Positions 30,040 through 39,523 of a stretch of 64,000 nucleotides of DNA are shown here, piece after piece (the first letter of the stretch is position 1; every line of letters begins with the position of its first letter). Position numbers and translations under genes: made by a program. The notes beneath the pieces are model-generated. The model did no database searches. It saw only the letters and a list, made by a program, of their open reading frames with translations, and was not told the DNA's origin. Origin of the DNA: Saccharibacillus sp. CPCC 101409 (GTDB lineage: Bacteria > Bacillota > Bacilli > Paenibacillales > Paenibacillaceae); assembly GCF_030518235.1 (NCBI RefSeq), contig NZ_JAULSA010000011.1, positions 1 to 64,000 of the forward strand. Reading direction: 5' to 3'.

Positions 30040-31605
30040 TTAATCTTCTTCGCGATTATTTTTGAAAAAGAAAGCCGACCTGCCGCCGGCAAACCTGCCG
30101 ATAGAGCGCTTTACGATTTCGCGTTCGTCGTCGGTCAATACCCCAAAAACCGCAAGAAGCCCGGGATAAAGAAATATAAATAAAAATCCGCCGATTGAAA
30201 GCACGGCAAACGGGTTGAGCGGAAGCGGCAGAAGAAACCCTATTCTCAATGCAAAAAGCAGCATGACGGAAACGATAAACACAAAGGCAAGCCGGGCCGT
30301 AAGCACTTCTTTCAGACGCCATGCCAGTATTTTTCGCGACGACAAATAAATCAAAAGAATATAAACAACGAAGCTGGACAACGCAGAAATTCCCGCCGCG
30401 TAAATACCATAACTTCTAATCGAGTCGATATTAAAAACAATATTGAAAAGAGCGCTTAACCAGACAATGATCATCAAAGAAAGTGTCCTGTTCTTGATTT
30501 CGTGTCCTTTTTGACCGTAAAGAGCAAAATTCCAAATCAGCATTCCCGCGGTTAAAAGAGGCATAAGCGGCGAATAGACCGAAAATTCTTCTCCCAGAAA
30601 CACCTGAACGGTTTCGGCATGAAAAACAATAGCGAACGCCAGCAGCGGAACTGCAATCAGCAGAAAATACCGGCTGAAGCCGGAAATACGAAGCTGAAGC
30701 TCATCGTCGCTCTCTTGTTCGGCCGCGCGCATCAATACCGGATGAGCAACAACCAAAAGCGGAGCGGCGCACAAATTCACCAAACCGGCAACCAAAGCAT
30801 AAATCCCTCCGTATATGCCAACCGCCCCGGTGTCCAAAAGCCATTGAATCAGGTAACGATCGGAGCCCGTCAGAATCAGCGTTCCGATCAGCCAGCCGAT
30901 CATAGGCATTCCGTAGCGCAGCATCAACGTGCCAAAGAAGCGGAAAGCCTGAAAATAATCGATCATCGGCGGCGGTCTAAGCCGCATTCCGGACGCTCTT
31001 ACCATCGGTGCGCAGACCAAAACAAGAGCCAGTAAATAGCCGTAAATCACTGCGTTTACAGACCGCGATACAAAAACCAACAAGCCGAGAGCGAAAGCCA
31101 GTTTTAAAATGGAAACGGCAATCTGGCAGATCCGGTACATTCGGACTTTAAAGTTAGATTGGAACAACGCAGACAGCAAGAAAAATAGGCTTTGAAAGAG
31201 CATCAGACCAAAAAGAGGCCAGTATAGCATACGCCAGTCTGAAAATAGAGCAAAAAACGGAACGTAAAAACCTAACGCCGCTATGAGAAGAGAAGTGAAA
31301 AAAAGCAGAAGAAATAGGAGCAAAAAATGAAGAAATAGAGCTTCTTCTTCCCGCGCTTGATAAAGCGGCAGGTAACGTTGAACAGACTGTCCCAGCCATT
31401 GCGAGACGATTCCTGTTCCGATATTGAGCGTATTAAGCACCAGTATCCATTGTCCGTAAGTCTCCAAACTAAATAAGCGCGGAAAGATAAGCAGGGTGAC
31501 GATATTCAAAAGCGCAGGGATTAAAAGAGCCGGTATATACGATAATACATCCCGCAGCATATTCCGTTCGGCGGGATTTACGGATTTCAACGGAATTTCG
31601 CTCAT
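30040..31605 (-). CDS. wzx: Wzx-type lipid-linked oligosaccharide flippase
   Basis: A protein of about 520 residues with roughly fourteen hydrophobic helices and few other features, the MATE-like polysaccharide exporter layout. LIFPRLFSLETYGQWILVLN after the first helix pair and GSDRYLIQWLLDTGAVGIYGGIYAL in the middle are typical of Wzx. It would move the undecaprenyl-linked repeat unit to the outer face for Wzy. It is the first gene of the minus-strand operon, behind a good promoter. The start at 31605 (MSEIPLKS) has AGGTGG 6 bases upstream; a start at 31647 would overlap the -10 box. Confidence 0.88.
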   Translation of the reverse strand: MSEIPLKSVNPAERNMLRDVLSYIPALLIPALLNIVTLLIFPRLFSLETYGQWILVLNTLNIGTGIVSQWLGQSVQRYLPLYQAREEEALFLHFLLLFLLLFFTSLLIAALGFYVPFFALFSDWRMLYWPLFGLMLFQSLFFLLSALFQSNFKVRMYRICQIAVSILKLAFALGLLVFVSRSVNAVIYGYLLALVLVCAPMVRASGMRLRPPPMIDYFQAFRFFGTLMLRYGMPMIGWLIGTLILTGSDRYLIQWLLDTGAVGIYGGIYALVAGLVNLCAAPLLVVAHPVLMRAAEQESDDELQLRISGFSRYFLLIAVPLLAFAIVFHAETVQVFLGEEFSVYSPLMPLLTAGMLIWNFALYGQKGHEIKNRTLSLMIIVWLSALFNIVFNIDSIRSYGIYAAGISALSSFVVYILLIYLSSRKILAWRLKEVLTARLAFVFIVSVMLLFALRIGFLLPLPLNPFAVLSIGGFLFIFLYPGLLAVFGVLTDDEREIVKRSIGRFAGGRSAFFFKNNREED

Positions 31606-31646
31606 GTACACCCACCTATGGAATAGTATGTAATTCTCCTGCGACA

Positions 31647-31675
31647 AGTATAACGGGATTAAAAGAAGGAAGCAA
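31647..31675 (-). promoter_or_regulatory. Sigma-A promoter of the wzx operon
   Basis: On the minus strand TTGCTT (complement of 31670-31675) and TATACT (complement of 31647-31652) are 17 bases apart. Downstream, twelve genes to 17674 have gaps of 76 bases or fewer and no intrinsic terminator that I could see, so this may drive a 14-kb operon. Confidence 0.65.
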
Positions 31676-31701
31676 CTCCGGATTCAGACCGGCAGGACAG
31701 C

Positions 31702-31738
31702 AAAAAACGCGTATTCCACATTATAAAGGAATACGCGC
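31702..31738 (-). terminator. Intrinsic terminator after the U32 gene
   Basis: A 10-bp stem CGCGTATTCC/GGAATACGCG with a 10-base loop is followed on the minus strand by TTTTTTG. It begins about 30 bases past the stop of the U32 gene and insulates it from the wzx operon. Confidence 0.88.
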
Positions 31739-31767
31739 TCACGGATTAAACATTCATGGTTTGTCGC

Positions 31768-34281
31768 TTACTTCACCAGCTGTCCTCTCGTGACCCCAAG
31801 CTGGTTGGTCGCTTTCAGCGTGCGCCAGACTTCGGAACCGCTGATCTTGCCTTCCAGGGCGCGGGTGTACAGGTCGATGACTTCATGCACCTGCTCCGGC
31901 GTTTCTTCGAGGAATTCGATACGGTAGCTCGGCACGCCGGCGCTCAGGAACTCGCTCAGGTACTCGGCGCCCGACTGCTCGATCGCGTTGTAGACCGTGT
32001 TGCGGCAGCCTTCGTCGACGCGGACCGGGTGCGACATGCCGATGCGGTCGCGCAGCGACGCGCGCTGTTCTTCGCACGGGCGGCCGCAGTTTGTGAAGTC
32101 GGTGCCCTCGCTCATAAAGGTGCAGTATACGCAGTGTTCCGTATGGAACATCGGCAGATGCTGATGGATCACGATCTCCATCCTGCCGGTCTGCGAGCGG
32201 CCCAGCAGATCGACCATCTGCTGGATATTCAGGTCGTACGACGGCGTCACGCGGTCGAGGCCGGCTTCCAGGAACAGATCGACGGCTTTGTGGTTCGCTA
32301 CGTTCAGCGAGAAGTCGCCGATCAGCTCCGGATGATTCTTATCCGGGTTCTCCCGGCGGTGGCGCAGGTAGTAATACAGGGCGCCTGTATTGCGGACGAG
32401 CACGGCATCGGGCTCCAGGCGAAGAATATTCGCGTGGTAGCCGTTCTCGCCCGGCATGTGGATGCGCGGCGTCGCCAGCGCGATCATCCTGCCGGCCGCC
32501 CGTACGGCTGCGACGGCCGCCGGGAACTGCTTGATGAATTCGAAGTCGGCATAGATCATGCCGACACCGGCTTCCAGCGCAGCCTCGACCTGCGGCAGGC
32601 TGCGGCACAGCGCGGCGATGCGCGCTTCCGAGCGGTCGATCGGGGCCGCGGCCGGAGCGGCGTCGCCGAACACCTCGATATCGCGATGGATGTATACCGG
32701 CGGCTTCGGCCGTTCGCCGGCCAGCTCTTCCACGGCGCGGCGGCGCATCGCGTTCAGTTCGCGCATCGGCACGATCACGTCGCCGTGCAGCTGCACGTCC
32801 AGCTGTTCAAGCTGGTAGACGGTGCCGCCGAGGCGGCCGAACTGCTCTTCCAGCAGCTCGTAACCGAGCGGCCGCTTCTTGGCGATCTCGAGTTCCATCT
32901 CGGACTCGACTCGAACCGCGGTGCCTTTGTCGGCGTCGGTCCAGACGGAGACGAGCGGCTGGCCCGGGCTGCCGATGACTTTGACGTGCAGCGGGAATAC
33001 GCGGTACGGCTTCTCCGTCTCGTACGTCTGGCGCAGGCGCTTGTCGAGCGCAGGATCGTTGGTCTTCCAGATGCGGTCGCCCACGTGCAGGCGGCGCAGA
33101 TCGACGTCGTTGCGTCCCGGCACAATGTCGATCACCCAGCCCTGGCCGGCTTCGCCTTCGAGCTTGACGCCTTTGCGGCGCACGTCGTACACGCGTCCGC
33201 CTTCTTCTTTCTTCGTCGGGTCCCCGGCGTCGAAAACGATGCCGTCGCCGCGCTTGAGCGGCGCTTCGATGCGGCAGACCACGCCGTCGCGCAGAATCTG
33301 CTCGACCCGTCCCAGGTAGACGCCGCGGCTCTTGGGAAAAGTCCCTTCCACGAGCTGCTTGTTGTTGGTGCCTTCGAGGAAGCCGTGCGTCAAGCCGCGC
33401 GAGAAACTCTGCTCAAGCTCGCGCATTTCTTCTTGCGTCGGCTTCGAGTCGTCGCCGCTGAAATAACGGTCGATCGCCGCATTGTATTTGCTGACCACGT
33501 TGGCGACGTATTCCGGCGATTTCAGCCGGCCTTCAATCTTGAAAGACGTAACGCCGGCTTCGATCAGCTCCGGCATGATATCGATCGCCGCCAGGTCTTT
33601 GGGCGACAGCAAATACGCGATATCGCCCATCGGCTTGTGCTCGCCGTCGACCATCAGATCGTACGGCAGACGGCAGGCCTGCGCGCATTCGCCGCGGTTC
33701 GCCGAACGACCGCCCCACATTTCCGAGGTGAGGCACTGGCCCGAATACGACACGCACAGCGCGCCGTGCACGAAGACTTCCATCGGCAGCTTGGCCTGCT
33801 CGCCGATTTTCCGAATTTGTTTGAGGTTGTTTTCGCGTCCGAGCACGACCCGTTCCATATCGAACGGCTTGGTGAATTCGACCGCTTCCGGCGACGTAAT
33901 CGTCATCTGCGTCGAGCCGTGGATCGGGAAGTCCGGCGAGATCTCGCGGATCATGCGCACCAGGCCCAGATCCTGTACGATGACCGCATCGACGCCGGCC
34001 GTTACGCAGGCGTCGATCAATTCGCGCGCGTCTTCCAATTCGTTTTCGAATACGAGGATATTGAAGGTCAGGAAGCCTTTCACTCCGTAGCTGTGCAGAA
34101 AGCCCATGATCTCCGGCAGTTCGTCCATCCGGAAGTTGTTGGCGCGCGCCCGCGCGTTGAATTTCTCCACCCCGAAAAAGATCGCGTCCGCGCCGTTCGC
34201 CACGGCTGCCCGCATGCAGTCCCAGTCGCCCGCCGGCGCCAGCAGTTCGACGTCCCGTCTTGTGATTCCGTTAACGCTCAT
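31768..34281 (-). CDS. U32 peptidase-family protein with DUF3656, RlhA-like
   Basis: An 837-residue protein. The N-terminal third is the U32 domain: VELLAPAGDWDCMRAAVANGADAIFFG, HGSTQMTITSPE, and the U32 signature FVHGALCVSYSGQCLTSEMWGGRSANRGECAQACRLPY with its four cysteines (about residues 165-205). DUF3656 and a large C-terminal part follow, ending with a second Cys cluster (HCVYCTF, NCGRPCEE). In E. coli the family member RlhA hydroxylates C2501 of 23S rRNA and TrhP modifies tRNA; an RNA hydroxylase role is likelier than proteolysis. The start at 34281 (MSVNGITRRD) has GGAGG 9 bases upstream; longer frames run through a terminator. High GC contrasts sharply with the island on its left. 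Confidence 0.9.
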   Translation of the reverse strand: MSVNGITRRDVELLAPAGDWDCMRAAVANGADAIFFGVEKFNARARANNFRMDELPEIMGFLHSYGVKGFLTFNILVFENELEDARELIDACVTAGVDAVIVQDLGLVRMIREISPDFPIHGSTQMTITSPEAVEFTKPFDMERVVLGRENNLKQIRKIGEQAKLPMEVFVHGALCVSYSGQCLTSEMWGGRSANRGECAQACRLPYDLMVDGEHKPMGDIAYLLSPKDLAAIDIMPELIEAGVTSFKIEGRLKSPEYVANVVSKYNAAIDRYFSGDDSKPTQEEMRELEQSFSRGLTHGFLEGTNNKQLVEGTFPKSRGVYLGRVEQILRDGVVCRIEAPLKRGDGIVFDAGDPTKKEEGGRVYDVRRKGVKLEGEAGQGWVIDIVPGRNDVDLRRLHVGDRIWKTNDPALDKRLRQTYETEKPYRVFPLHVKVIGSPGQPLVSVWTDADKGTAVRVESEMELEIAKKRPLGYELLEEQFGRLGGTVYQLEQLDVQLHGDVIVPMRELNAMRRRAVEELAGERPKPPVYIHRDIEVFGDAAPAAAPIDRSEARIAALCRSLPQVEAALEAGVGMIYADFEFIKQFPAAVAAVRAAGRMIALATPRIHMPGENGYHANILRLEPDAVLVRNTGALYYYLRHRRENPDKNHPELIGDFSLNVANHKAVDLFLEAGLDRVTPSYDLNIQQMVDLLGRSQTGRMEIVIHQHLPMFHTEHCVYCTFMSEGTDFTNCGRPCEEQRASLRDRIGMSHPVRVDEGCRNTVYNAIEQSGAEYLSEFLSAGVPSYRIEFLEETPEQVHEVIDLYTRALEGKISGSEVWRTLKATNQLGVTRGQLVK

Positions 34282-34394
34282 TGATGTTGTCCTCCCGCTC
34301 CGCCGTTTGCCGGTCCGCGCTTGCGGACTCCCGTACAAACCGCTTGCTGTATCGTTTCCTTGTGTACAATCGCCAAATTTATATCCGACAAAAA

Positions 34395-34419
34395 TCCCGC
34401 CGGGCCGAACCCCGCGGGA
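34395..34419 (-). terminator. Hairpin terminator after the PQQ-like gene
   Basis: On the minus strand ATTCCCGC pairs with GCGGGAT and is followed by TTTTTGTC. It lies about 145 bases past the stop of the membrane propeller gene and before the U32 gene. Nothing else is apparent in 34282-34563. Confidence 0.6.
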
Positions 34420-34563
34420 ATCCATAGTATCTGCTGTCCAACAGCCTGCTTCACTTCATATCGAGACAAACCCTTGGTTTCAACGTTCTCACTTCAAGCC
34501 TGACTTTAACTTATTCATTTTAACAGACTGTAACCTGCATGCCTACAAGCATTTAAGCATTTT

Positions 34564-36198
34564 TTAAAATTTTAAAGACCGGTCGTAGTTGAAATCGTAT
34601 CCATGCGAGCTTCCGTCTTCGAGCAACACGGTAAACAAATACGAATCGCCTTTGTCGCCCTGTCCCACAAGCGTCAGCCGGTCGGCCGACGGATCGCAGC
34701 TTTTTAGAGATTGCAGATGCGTATCCGCGGTCCAGAGCACGCTGCCGGACTCCGGATCGACGGCGCTGAGCAGAATGCTCGCGCGGTTCGAAACTTCCGA
34801 GTCGTGCAAAACGATAAACAAATCCCGGTCTTTGGCCTCCGGATTCCTGTAATGAAAAGGCGGATACCCGGACGACGCTCCGTTCAGCCGCAGGATCGAC
34901 CGCGCCGCACCCTCGTACTTTTGTTGGCGCGCCCGATAATCTTCCCGCGCTTGATCGTACTTGTCGCGCTCGGCGTAGTAAGCGTCCATTCGGCGTTCCT
35001 GCTCGGCTTCATGCTTCAGGTACTCGTCCATCGTCATATCGGACCAGTCGAACGGCTCGGGCAGCTCCGGCATAACCGGTTCTTTCTCCAGCGCGCCGAA
35101 CGCCGGAAACCCGGTCATCGTGTAGGGATCGGACGCCGTGCTGCTGTCCACGCGCATATCGCTCAGAAAACCGCCGTTCAAAAAAACCGTTTCCAGCAGC
35201 GGTTCCAGCTCTTCGGAAGACGAACTTCCGCCCGGCAGCAAACGGCCCGCAAAGATTCGCTTTCTCGGATCGGCGGCCGCGCCGTTTGCAGGCAGCTCCG
35301 ACTCGAAGTTCCCGCCGCGCAGCGTATCGGCCTGCTCGTCGCTCAAGAACAGGACCGATCGTTTATCGCCGCCGCCCGAACGGATCAGCCCGATCCGCTG
35401 CGGCGCGGCTGCCGCCGCGTTCCCGGCTTCGCCGCCGAAATAATCGGCCGGCTTCGCCCCCTGCATCGGACCGCCCGTCAGCGTATCGGGATCGATGCTG
35501 TACAGCCGGCCGTCGAGCCCCTGAAAAACGATCGCTTTCTCGCGTTCTTGCCATATGTATCGCTTCGCGTCTTCCGGCATCTGTCCGTTCAGCTCCGAGT
35601 TCGCCGACTGAAGCTTGCGGGCGTCGGCCAGCACGGCGCCGCCGGCTTTGTCCAGAATCAGCGGACCGCCCCCGTCGAATACCGCGATGCGTTTATCGGT
35701 TTGCCCCAGCAGCATGGGAGAATAAGAGCGGCCGATTCCCGTTTTCCAAACAGGACGCCCGTCCGCGGTGTCGAGCGCGTACACGAAAGCTTTGCTCGTT
35801 CCCCTCGTAACGCCTTCTTCAGTCGAATTCGCGATAAATTTATCCGCCAGTACGACCGATATTTGCCGCCCGTCCTGCTCGTACGAGAGCATGCCGGATT
35901 CGATTCGCGCGCTGCCCGAACCGCCCAGCACAACGGACAAGATCAGAAACAAGCCGATCGGAAAAGCGAGCAGCGAGAAAGACCCGATGCCCCAGCCCAG
36001 CAAAAACCGCAGCGGATTGCGGCGCGGCCTGCGGTCCCTGCTCTCGGACGGCAGCGTGGCGGAGCGGACGAGCGAAGCCAGAGCCGTCAGCACGAATAGG
36101 CCGGCCAGCGCAAGTATAACGGTCAGAAACACATTGTGCCAGAGAGCATCGTTGTATCGAAAAGCCAATTGAATTTTCTCCCAGAGTGTCGGTTCCAT
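34564..36198 (-). CDS. Membrane-anchored PQQ-like beta-propeller protein, function unknown
   Basis: A 544-residue protein with two N-terminal membrane segments (about residues 20-42 and 68-92) and then a large soluble part rich in beta strands. Repeats such as VYALDTADGRPVWKTG, LYSIDPDTLTGGPMQG and LSAVDPESGSVLWTAD are typical of PQQ-like propellers (WD40-like blades without enzyme motifs). A charged coiled insertion (YLKHEAEQERRMDAYYAERDKYDQ) interrupts it at about 405-430. I cannot assign a role; related proteins are usually extracytoplasmic scaffolds or sensors. The start at 36198 has AAAGGAGG 10 bases upstream. It lies 109 bases after the stalk-domain gene, with a terminator between. Confidence 0.75.
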   Translation of the reverse strand: MEPTLWEKIQLAFRYNDALWHNVFLTVILALAGLFVLTALASLVRSATLPSESRDRRPRRNPLRFLLGWGIGSFSLLAFPIGLFLILSVVLGGSGSARIESGMLSYEQDGRQISVVLADKFIANSTEEGVTRGTSKAFVYALDTADGRPVWKTGIGRSYSPMLLGQTDKRIAVFDGGGPLILDKAGGAVLADARKLQSANSELNGQMPEDAKRYIWQEREKAIVFQGLDGRLYSIDPDTLTGGPMQGAKPADYFGGEAGNAAAAAPQRIGLIRSGGGDKRSVLFLSDEQADTLRGGNFESELPANGAAADPRKRIFAGRLLPGGSSSSEELEPLLETVFLNGGFLSDMRVDSSTASDPYTMTGFPAFGALEKEPVMPELPEPFDWSDMTMDEYLKHEAEQERRMDAYYAERDKYDQAREDYRARQQKYEGAARSILRLNGASSGYPPFHYRNPEAKDRDLFIVLHDSEVSNRASILLSAVDPESGSVLWTADTHLQSLKSCDPSADRLTLVGQGDKGDSYLFTVLLEDGSSHGYDFNYDRSLKF

Positions 36199-36270
36199 CA
36201 AACGGACGCCTCCTTTAATAAAGTAGAACAAAAAGATAAAATGCGACAAAAAAAGGAAAACACAACAAAC

Positions 36271-36300
36271 AACCGGCCGCGGAATGGTCCGGGCCGGTTT
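36271..36300 (-). terminator. Terminator after the stalk-domain gene
   Basis: On the minus strand AAACCGGCC pairs with GGCCGGTT across a loop of about 12 bases, followed by GTTTGTTGTGTTTTCC. The stem starts about 8 bases beyond the stop of the upstream gene. Confidence 0.7.
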
Positions 36301-36307
36301 GCAGCGG

Positions 36308-38182
36308 TCACTTCAAAAATTTGAACGATTGCAGCGTACGCTCGATCGCCGCAAGCTGAACCGGCGTTGCCGTCCCGCGGTTAAGTTCGGTGCGAATCAC
36401 GAAAGTCCGGTTTCCGTGACGGAAGCAGATCGTTTGCCCCTGATACGGATTGCCGTCTTTGGTTCCCTGGTAGGCGATTCGGATCGCAGGAACCCCGGCA
36501 AACGTAATATGCTGCGGCGATTCGTAAGCGAAAGTGGAATCGTCCAGCTTCAAATCGTCGTAACCGCGAATCGTTTGCGCGGCCGCCGCTTCCAATCCGG
36601 CGTTCAGCGTTGTCAGTTTGAAAGAACCGCCGGGGATGAAATAGTCGATATCCGAAGACTGGGTGTAATTATCTGTTTGGCTGGTCCAGTAAGCCGGAAC
36701 GCTGAACTGGAAGTCGTTCGTGCTGTATGTCGCGTTTAGCGATTTGTCCTTGAGATAAGAAATCTCGCCAAGCGTGCCGAAGCTGCCCGGTACGGCTTCA
36801 AAGTCGATCTCAAGCGAATCGGCGATATGCCGGAACGTCTCTTCGTTGTACGTTCCCGGGGGAGCCGAATAACGCAGCACGTAGAAGTACCCCTGATCTT
36901 CGATCACCAGCCAGCTCCAGGTGTAGTCGCCTCCGCCCAGATTGTACGTAAGCCGGTCGAGCAGCGCCGTTTTGCCGGCGGCCCGGGTCGTTTCCTTGCG
37001 GATCGGCTGCGCGATGCCCGGCTGGAAGATTTCGTTCGTGCGGTTCTGCAGGGTCGTATGCCAGCTATCGAGCGTCCCGCCTTTCTGAGCCGAAGTCACG
37101 TCGAGCGACAGGACCGCGCCGTCGGGAGACTGATAGCGGAATTCGCTTGCGCTTGTAGGCGCCCAGTCCGCGGGCAGCTCCAGCGATGCGCCGTAAGGAT
37201 AGGAAACAGCCTGCGCGTAGCCGTTCTGCACGCCGGACAGATCTTCGGTTCTGGTCTTCCCGACCTGGAAAGAAGTCCGGAAAGAGTCGAGCAGCGGCGC
37301 GTCCTGGGTGAAACTGCGATAATCTTCAATCGTGGAATCGCCCATGTAAAGCGTGTAGACGCGTCCGTTGTCGTAATATCTGCGATTCTCCCAGTACAGG
37401 CCGTCTTCGTCGCGCGTAATCAGCCGCGCGTACGGAAGATCCGCCGATACCGTTTCCCGGTGGATAATCGTTTCGCCGGCTTGAAGAGCTTCGCGTTCGA
37501 GCTGTTCGATCATATCGGATGTCGGTACGACTCCGTCTTCGGCCCATACCTGAATTTGCAGCATATAGTTGCCGTCCGAATCTCCGAGATAAGCCGTGTA
37601 TTCGTCCGATCCCGGCTCCACAAGCGCTCCGTCCGGATAGTCGATCGACCACTGGGCGAAGCTGCTTCCGACCCGCAGCTCGGCGCCGGTTTCGTTTTCG
37701 GCGGGAGTCTTGCCCGGAATTCCGTTCTCCGAAACCAGGCTGACCGTAATCGTGCCCGAAGACACCTTGACCTCGGCGCCGAGCATATCCGTTACCGCGC
37801 GCAGCGGAACCATCAGCGTGCCGCGCTTCATGGCCGGCGCCGCTTTGAGCGTGACTTTTTTGCCGTTTACTTTGGCCGTTTTACTGCCGATCGTAAAAAC
37901 GGCGTTATGCGAACCGTAAGCGAGCCTGACGACATCTTCGCCTTCAAGCCGGCTTGTCGTACCGAAGGCGCGCTGGAACAACCCGAGCGGCACCAGAGTG
38001 ATTCCGTTTTGCGTATACGGCTTTTCGATCGTTTCCTTCTCGCCGTTCACCACGGCGGCGGAACTGCCGACCTTCACCTGAAATGCGAGCGTGACTTTCT
38101 CGGCCGCCATAACCGGCATTGCCGCGGCAAGCGTCATCAACAAAACGAGCAGCAGCGCGGCTCCTTTTTTCGCCAATCTCAA
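36308..38182 (-). CDS. Secreted protein with copper-amine-oxidase-N-like stalk domain
   Basis: A 624-residue protein with a clear signal peptide (MRLAKKGAALLLVLLMTLAAAMPVMAAEK, cleavage near residue 27). Next comes a stalk domain of about 110 residues (ITLVPLGLFQRAFGT, AVFTIGSKTAKVNGKKVTLKAAPAM and RGTLMVPLRAVTDMLGAEVKV), the Cu_amine_oxidN1 type widespread in Paenibacillaceae wall proteins. The remainder has two or three related beta-rich domains (LELPADWAPTSASEFRYQ and FQFSVPAYWTSQTDNYTQS, each followed by a helix-strand unit). No catalytic motif is visible, so the role is unknown and probably extracellular. The HtrA-like protease gene lies 62 bases upstream. Confidence 0.82.
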   Translation of the reverse strand: MRLAKKGAALLLVLLMTLAAAMPVMAAEKVTLAFQVKVGSSAAVVNGEKETIEKPYTQNGITLVPLGLFQRAFGTTSRLEGEDVVRLAYGSHNAVFTIGSKTAKVNGKKVTLKAAPAMKRGTLMVPLRAVTDMLGAEVKVSSGTITVSLVSENGIPGKTPAENETGAELRVGSSFAQWSIDYPDGALVEPGSDEYTAYLGDSDGNYMLQIQVWAEDGVVPTSDMIEQLEREALQAGETIIHRETVSADLPYARLITRDEDGLYWENRRYYDNGRVYTLYMGDSTIEDYRSFTQDAPLLDSFRTSFQVGKTRTEDLSGVQNGYAQAVSYPYGASLELPADWAPTSASEFRYQSPDGAVLSLDVTSAQKGGTLDSWHTTLQNRTNEIFQPGIAQPIRKETTRAAGKTALLDRLTYNLGGGDYTWSWLVIEDQGYFYVLRYSAPPGTYNEETFRHIADSLEIDFEAVPGSFGTLGEISYLKDKSLNATYSTNDFQFSVPAYWTSQTDNYTQSSDIDYFIPGGSFKLTTLNAGLEAAAAQTIRGYDDLKLDDSTFAYESPQHITFAGVPAIRIAYQGTKDGNPYQGQTICFRHGNRTFVIRTELNRGTATPVQLAAIERTLQSFKFLK

Positions 38183-38244
38183 CCTTTCTCCCCCTCTTCG
38201 TCCTGTATGCTTCCCCGCCGCTTGGCGGCGGCACGTACCGGCGT

Positions 38245-39285
38245 TTATTCACTGACCAGAGCGATCTTGCGTTCGACGATATCGCCGTTCGATTGCATCA
38301 GCACGCGCACGACCTGTCCCGGTTTGTAAGCCTTCATCAATTCGTTCAGATCGACCAGCGCGGTAATCCGTTTGCCGGCGACGCTGTACAGCACGTCTTT
38401 TTCTTTGACGCCGGCTTTCTCCGCTTCCTCGGAAAGCACGCTCGTCACGGTCAGCGGATCGTCGGAAGGAAGTCCGGCCGTGGCCGAGAAGCTTTCTTTC
38501 AATTCCAGGCCGAGTCCCGCCCGCGTTACTTCGCCGTATTCGAACAGCTGCTTGATTACGTATTGAACGGTCGCGGCCGGGATCGAGAAACCGGTATTGT
38601 CGATATCGACGGCGGCGTACTTCATCGAGTTGATGCCGAGAATTTCGCCTTTCAGATTCACGAGCGGCCCTCCGCTGTTGCCGGGGTTGATCGTGGCGTC
38701 CGTCTGGATCAGGCGGTATTCGGCGCCCGCGGCGCGGTTCAGCCCGCTGACGATTCCGACGGTGGCGGAGTTGCGCAGCGAGAGGGAAACGGGAGTCCCG
38801 ATCGCGATAACCTGTTCGCCGACCAGCGTCTTCTCCGTGCTTCCGACGAACTTGGCGGGCTTGAGACCGGTTACGTTGATGCGGATCAAAGCGATATCGC
38901 TGACCGGATCGCTGTAAACTTCTTTGACCTTATAGGACTTTCCTTCCGAGGTGACGACCTGAATATTCTCCATCTCGTCCACGACGTGCGCGTTGGTCAC
39001 GATCCATCCGTTTGCGCGGACAATCACGCCCGAACCGTGCGCCAGATCGTAAGTTTCGCCTTCTTCGCCTTCGGAAGCTTCGTATCCATACGGGACTTCA
39101 CCGATAATCCCGACTACGGACGGCGACACTTTGGCGATGATCTGGGGAATCGTTTTGACTGCCGGCGCTTGCGCGGCGGACGATTTGGCCGCGGCCGCCT
39201 GCACATTCGGCGCAGCGTCAAACCCGAATACTCCGATTGTGGCTGACAGCAGCAGACACGCCGCTTTGGTTCCCGCTTTTCTCAT
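38245..39285 (-). CDS. S1C serine protease, HtrA/DegP-like, with PDZ
   Basis: A 346-residue exported protease with a signal sequence (about residues 1-31). The trypsin-like domain has His in WIVTNAHVV, Asp in SDPVSDIALIRI and Ser in DATINPGNSGGPLVN, all intact. One C-terminal PDZ domain (about 255-345: GLGLELKESF, AEKAGVKEKDVLYSVAGKRI) binds substrates. Most Bacillus HtrA proteins have a membrane anchor; here the hydrophobic N-terminus looks cleavable (NVQAAAA). It probably degrades misfolded or specific secreted proteins, perhaps those of the neighbours. The ribosome site is weak (AGAGGG about 13 bases away). Confidence 0.88.
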   Translation of the reverse strand: MRKAGTKAACLLLSATIGVFGFDAAPNVQAAAAKSSAAQAPAVKTIPQIIAKVSPSVVGIIGEVPYGYEASEGEEGETYDLAHGSGVIVRANGWIVTNAHVVDEMENIQVVTSEGKSYKVKEVYSDPVSDIALIRINVTGLKPAKFVGSTEKTLVGEQVIAIGTPVSLSLRNSATVGIVSGLNRAAGAEYRLIQTDATINPGNSGGPLVNLKGEILGINSMKYAAVDIDNTGFSIPAATVQYVIKQLFEYGEVTRAGLGLELKESFSATAGLPSDDPLTVTSVLSEEAEKAGVKEKDVLYSVAGKRITALVDLNELMKAYKPGQVVRVLMQSNGDIVERKIALVSE

Positions 39286-39474
39286 TTCTGTCGATGACCC
39301 TCTTTCTTCGCGTATGCAAATCCAGCCGCAGTTTCATTCACTTTAACACAGTTAAGCGGACCCCTACAATGAGAAACCTTTATTTTTACCCTATTCCATC
39401 TTTTAGAAAAAAAGCTTTGAAATTCGTCTGTATAATAGAACCGGATTCAGGTAAACGGAGAAATCGGTTTATGT

Positions 39475-39511
39475 AAAAAGGAAGCGAAACGCCGTTGGGC
39501 GCCCGCTTCCC
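39475..39511 (-). terminator. Intrinsic terminator after uvrA
   Basis: On the minus strand GGAAGCGGGCGCCC pairs imperfectly with GGCGTTTCGCTTCC (outer stem GGAAGCG/CGCTTCC, inner CGCC/GGCG) and is followed by TTTTTAC. It lies 13 bases past the uvrA stop. Bases 39286-39474 show no gene. Confidence 0.85.
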
Positions 39512-39523
39512 GCGGTACAGGAT

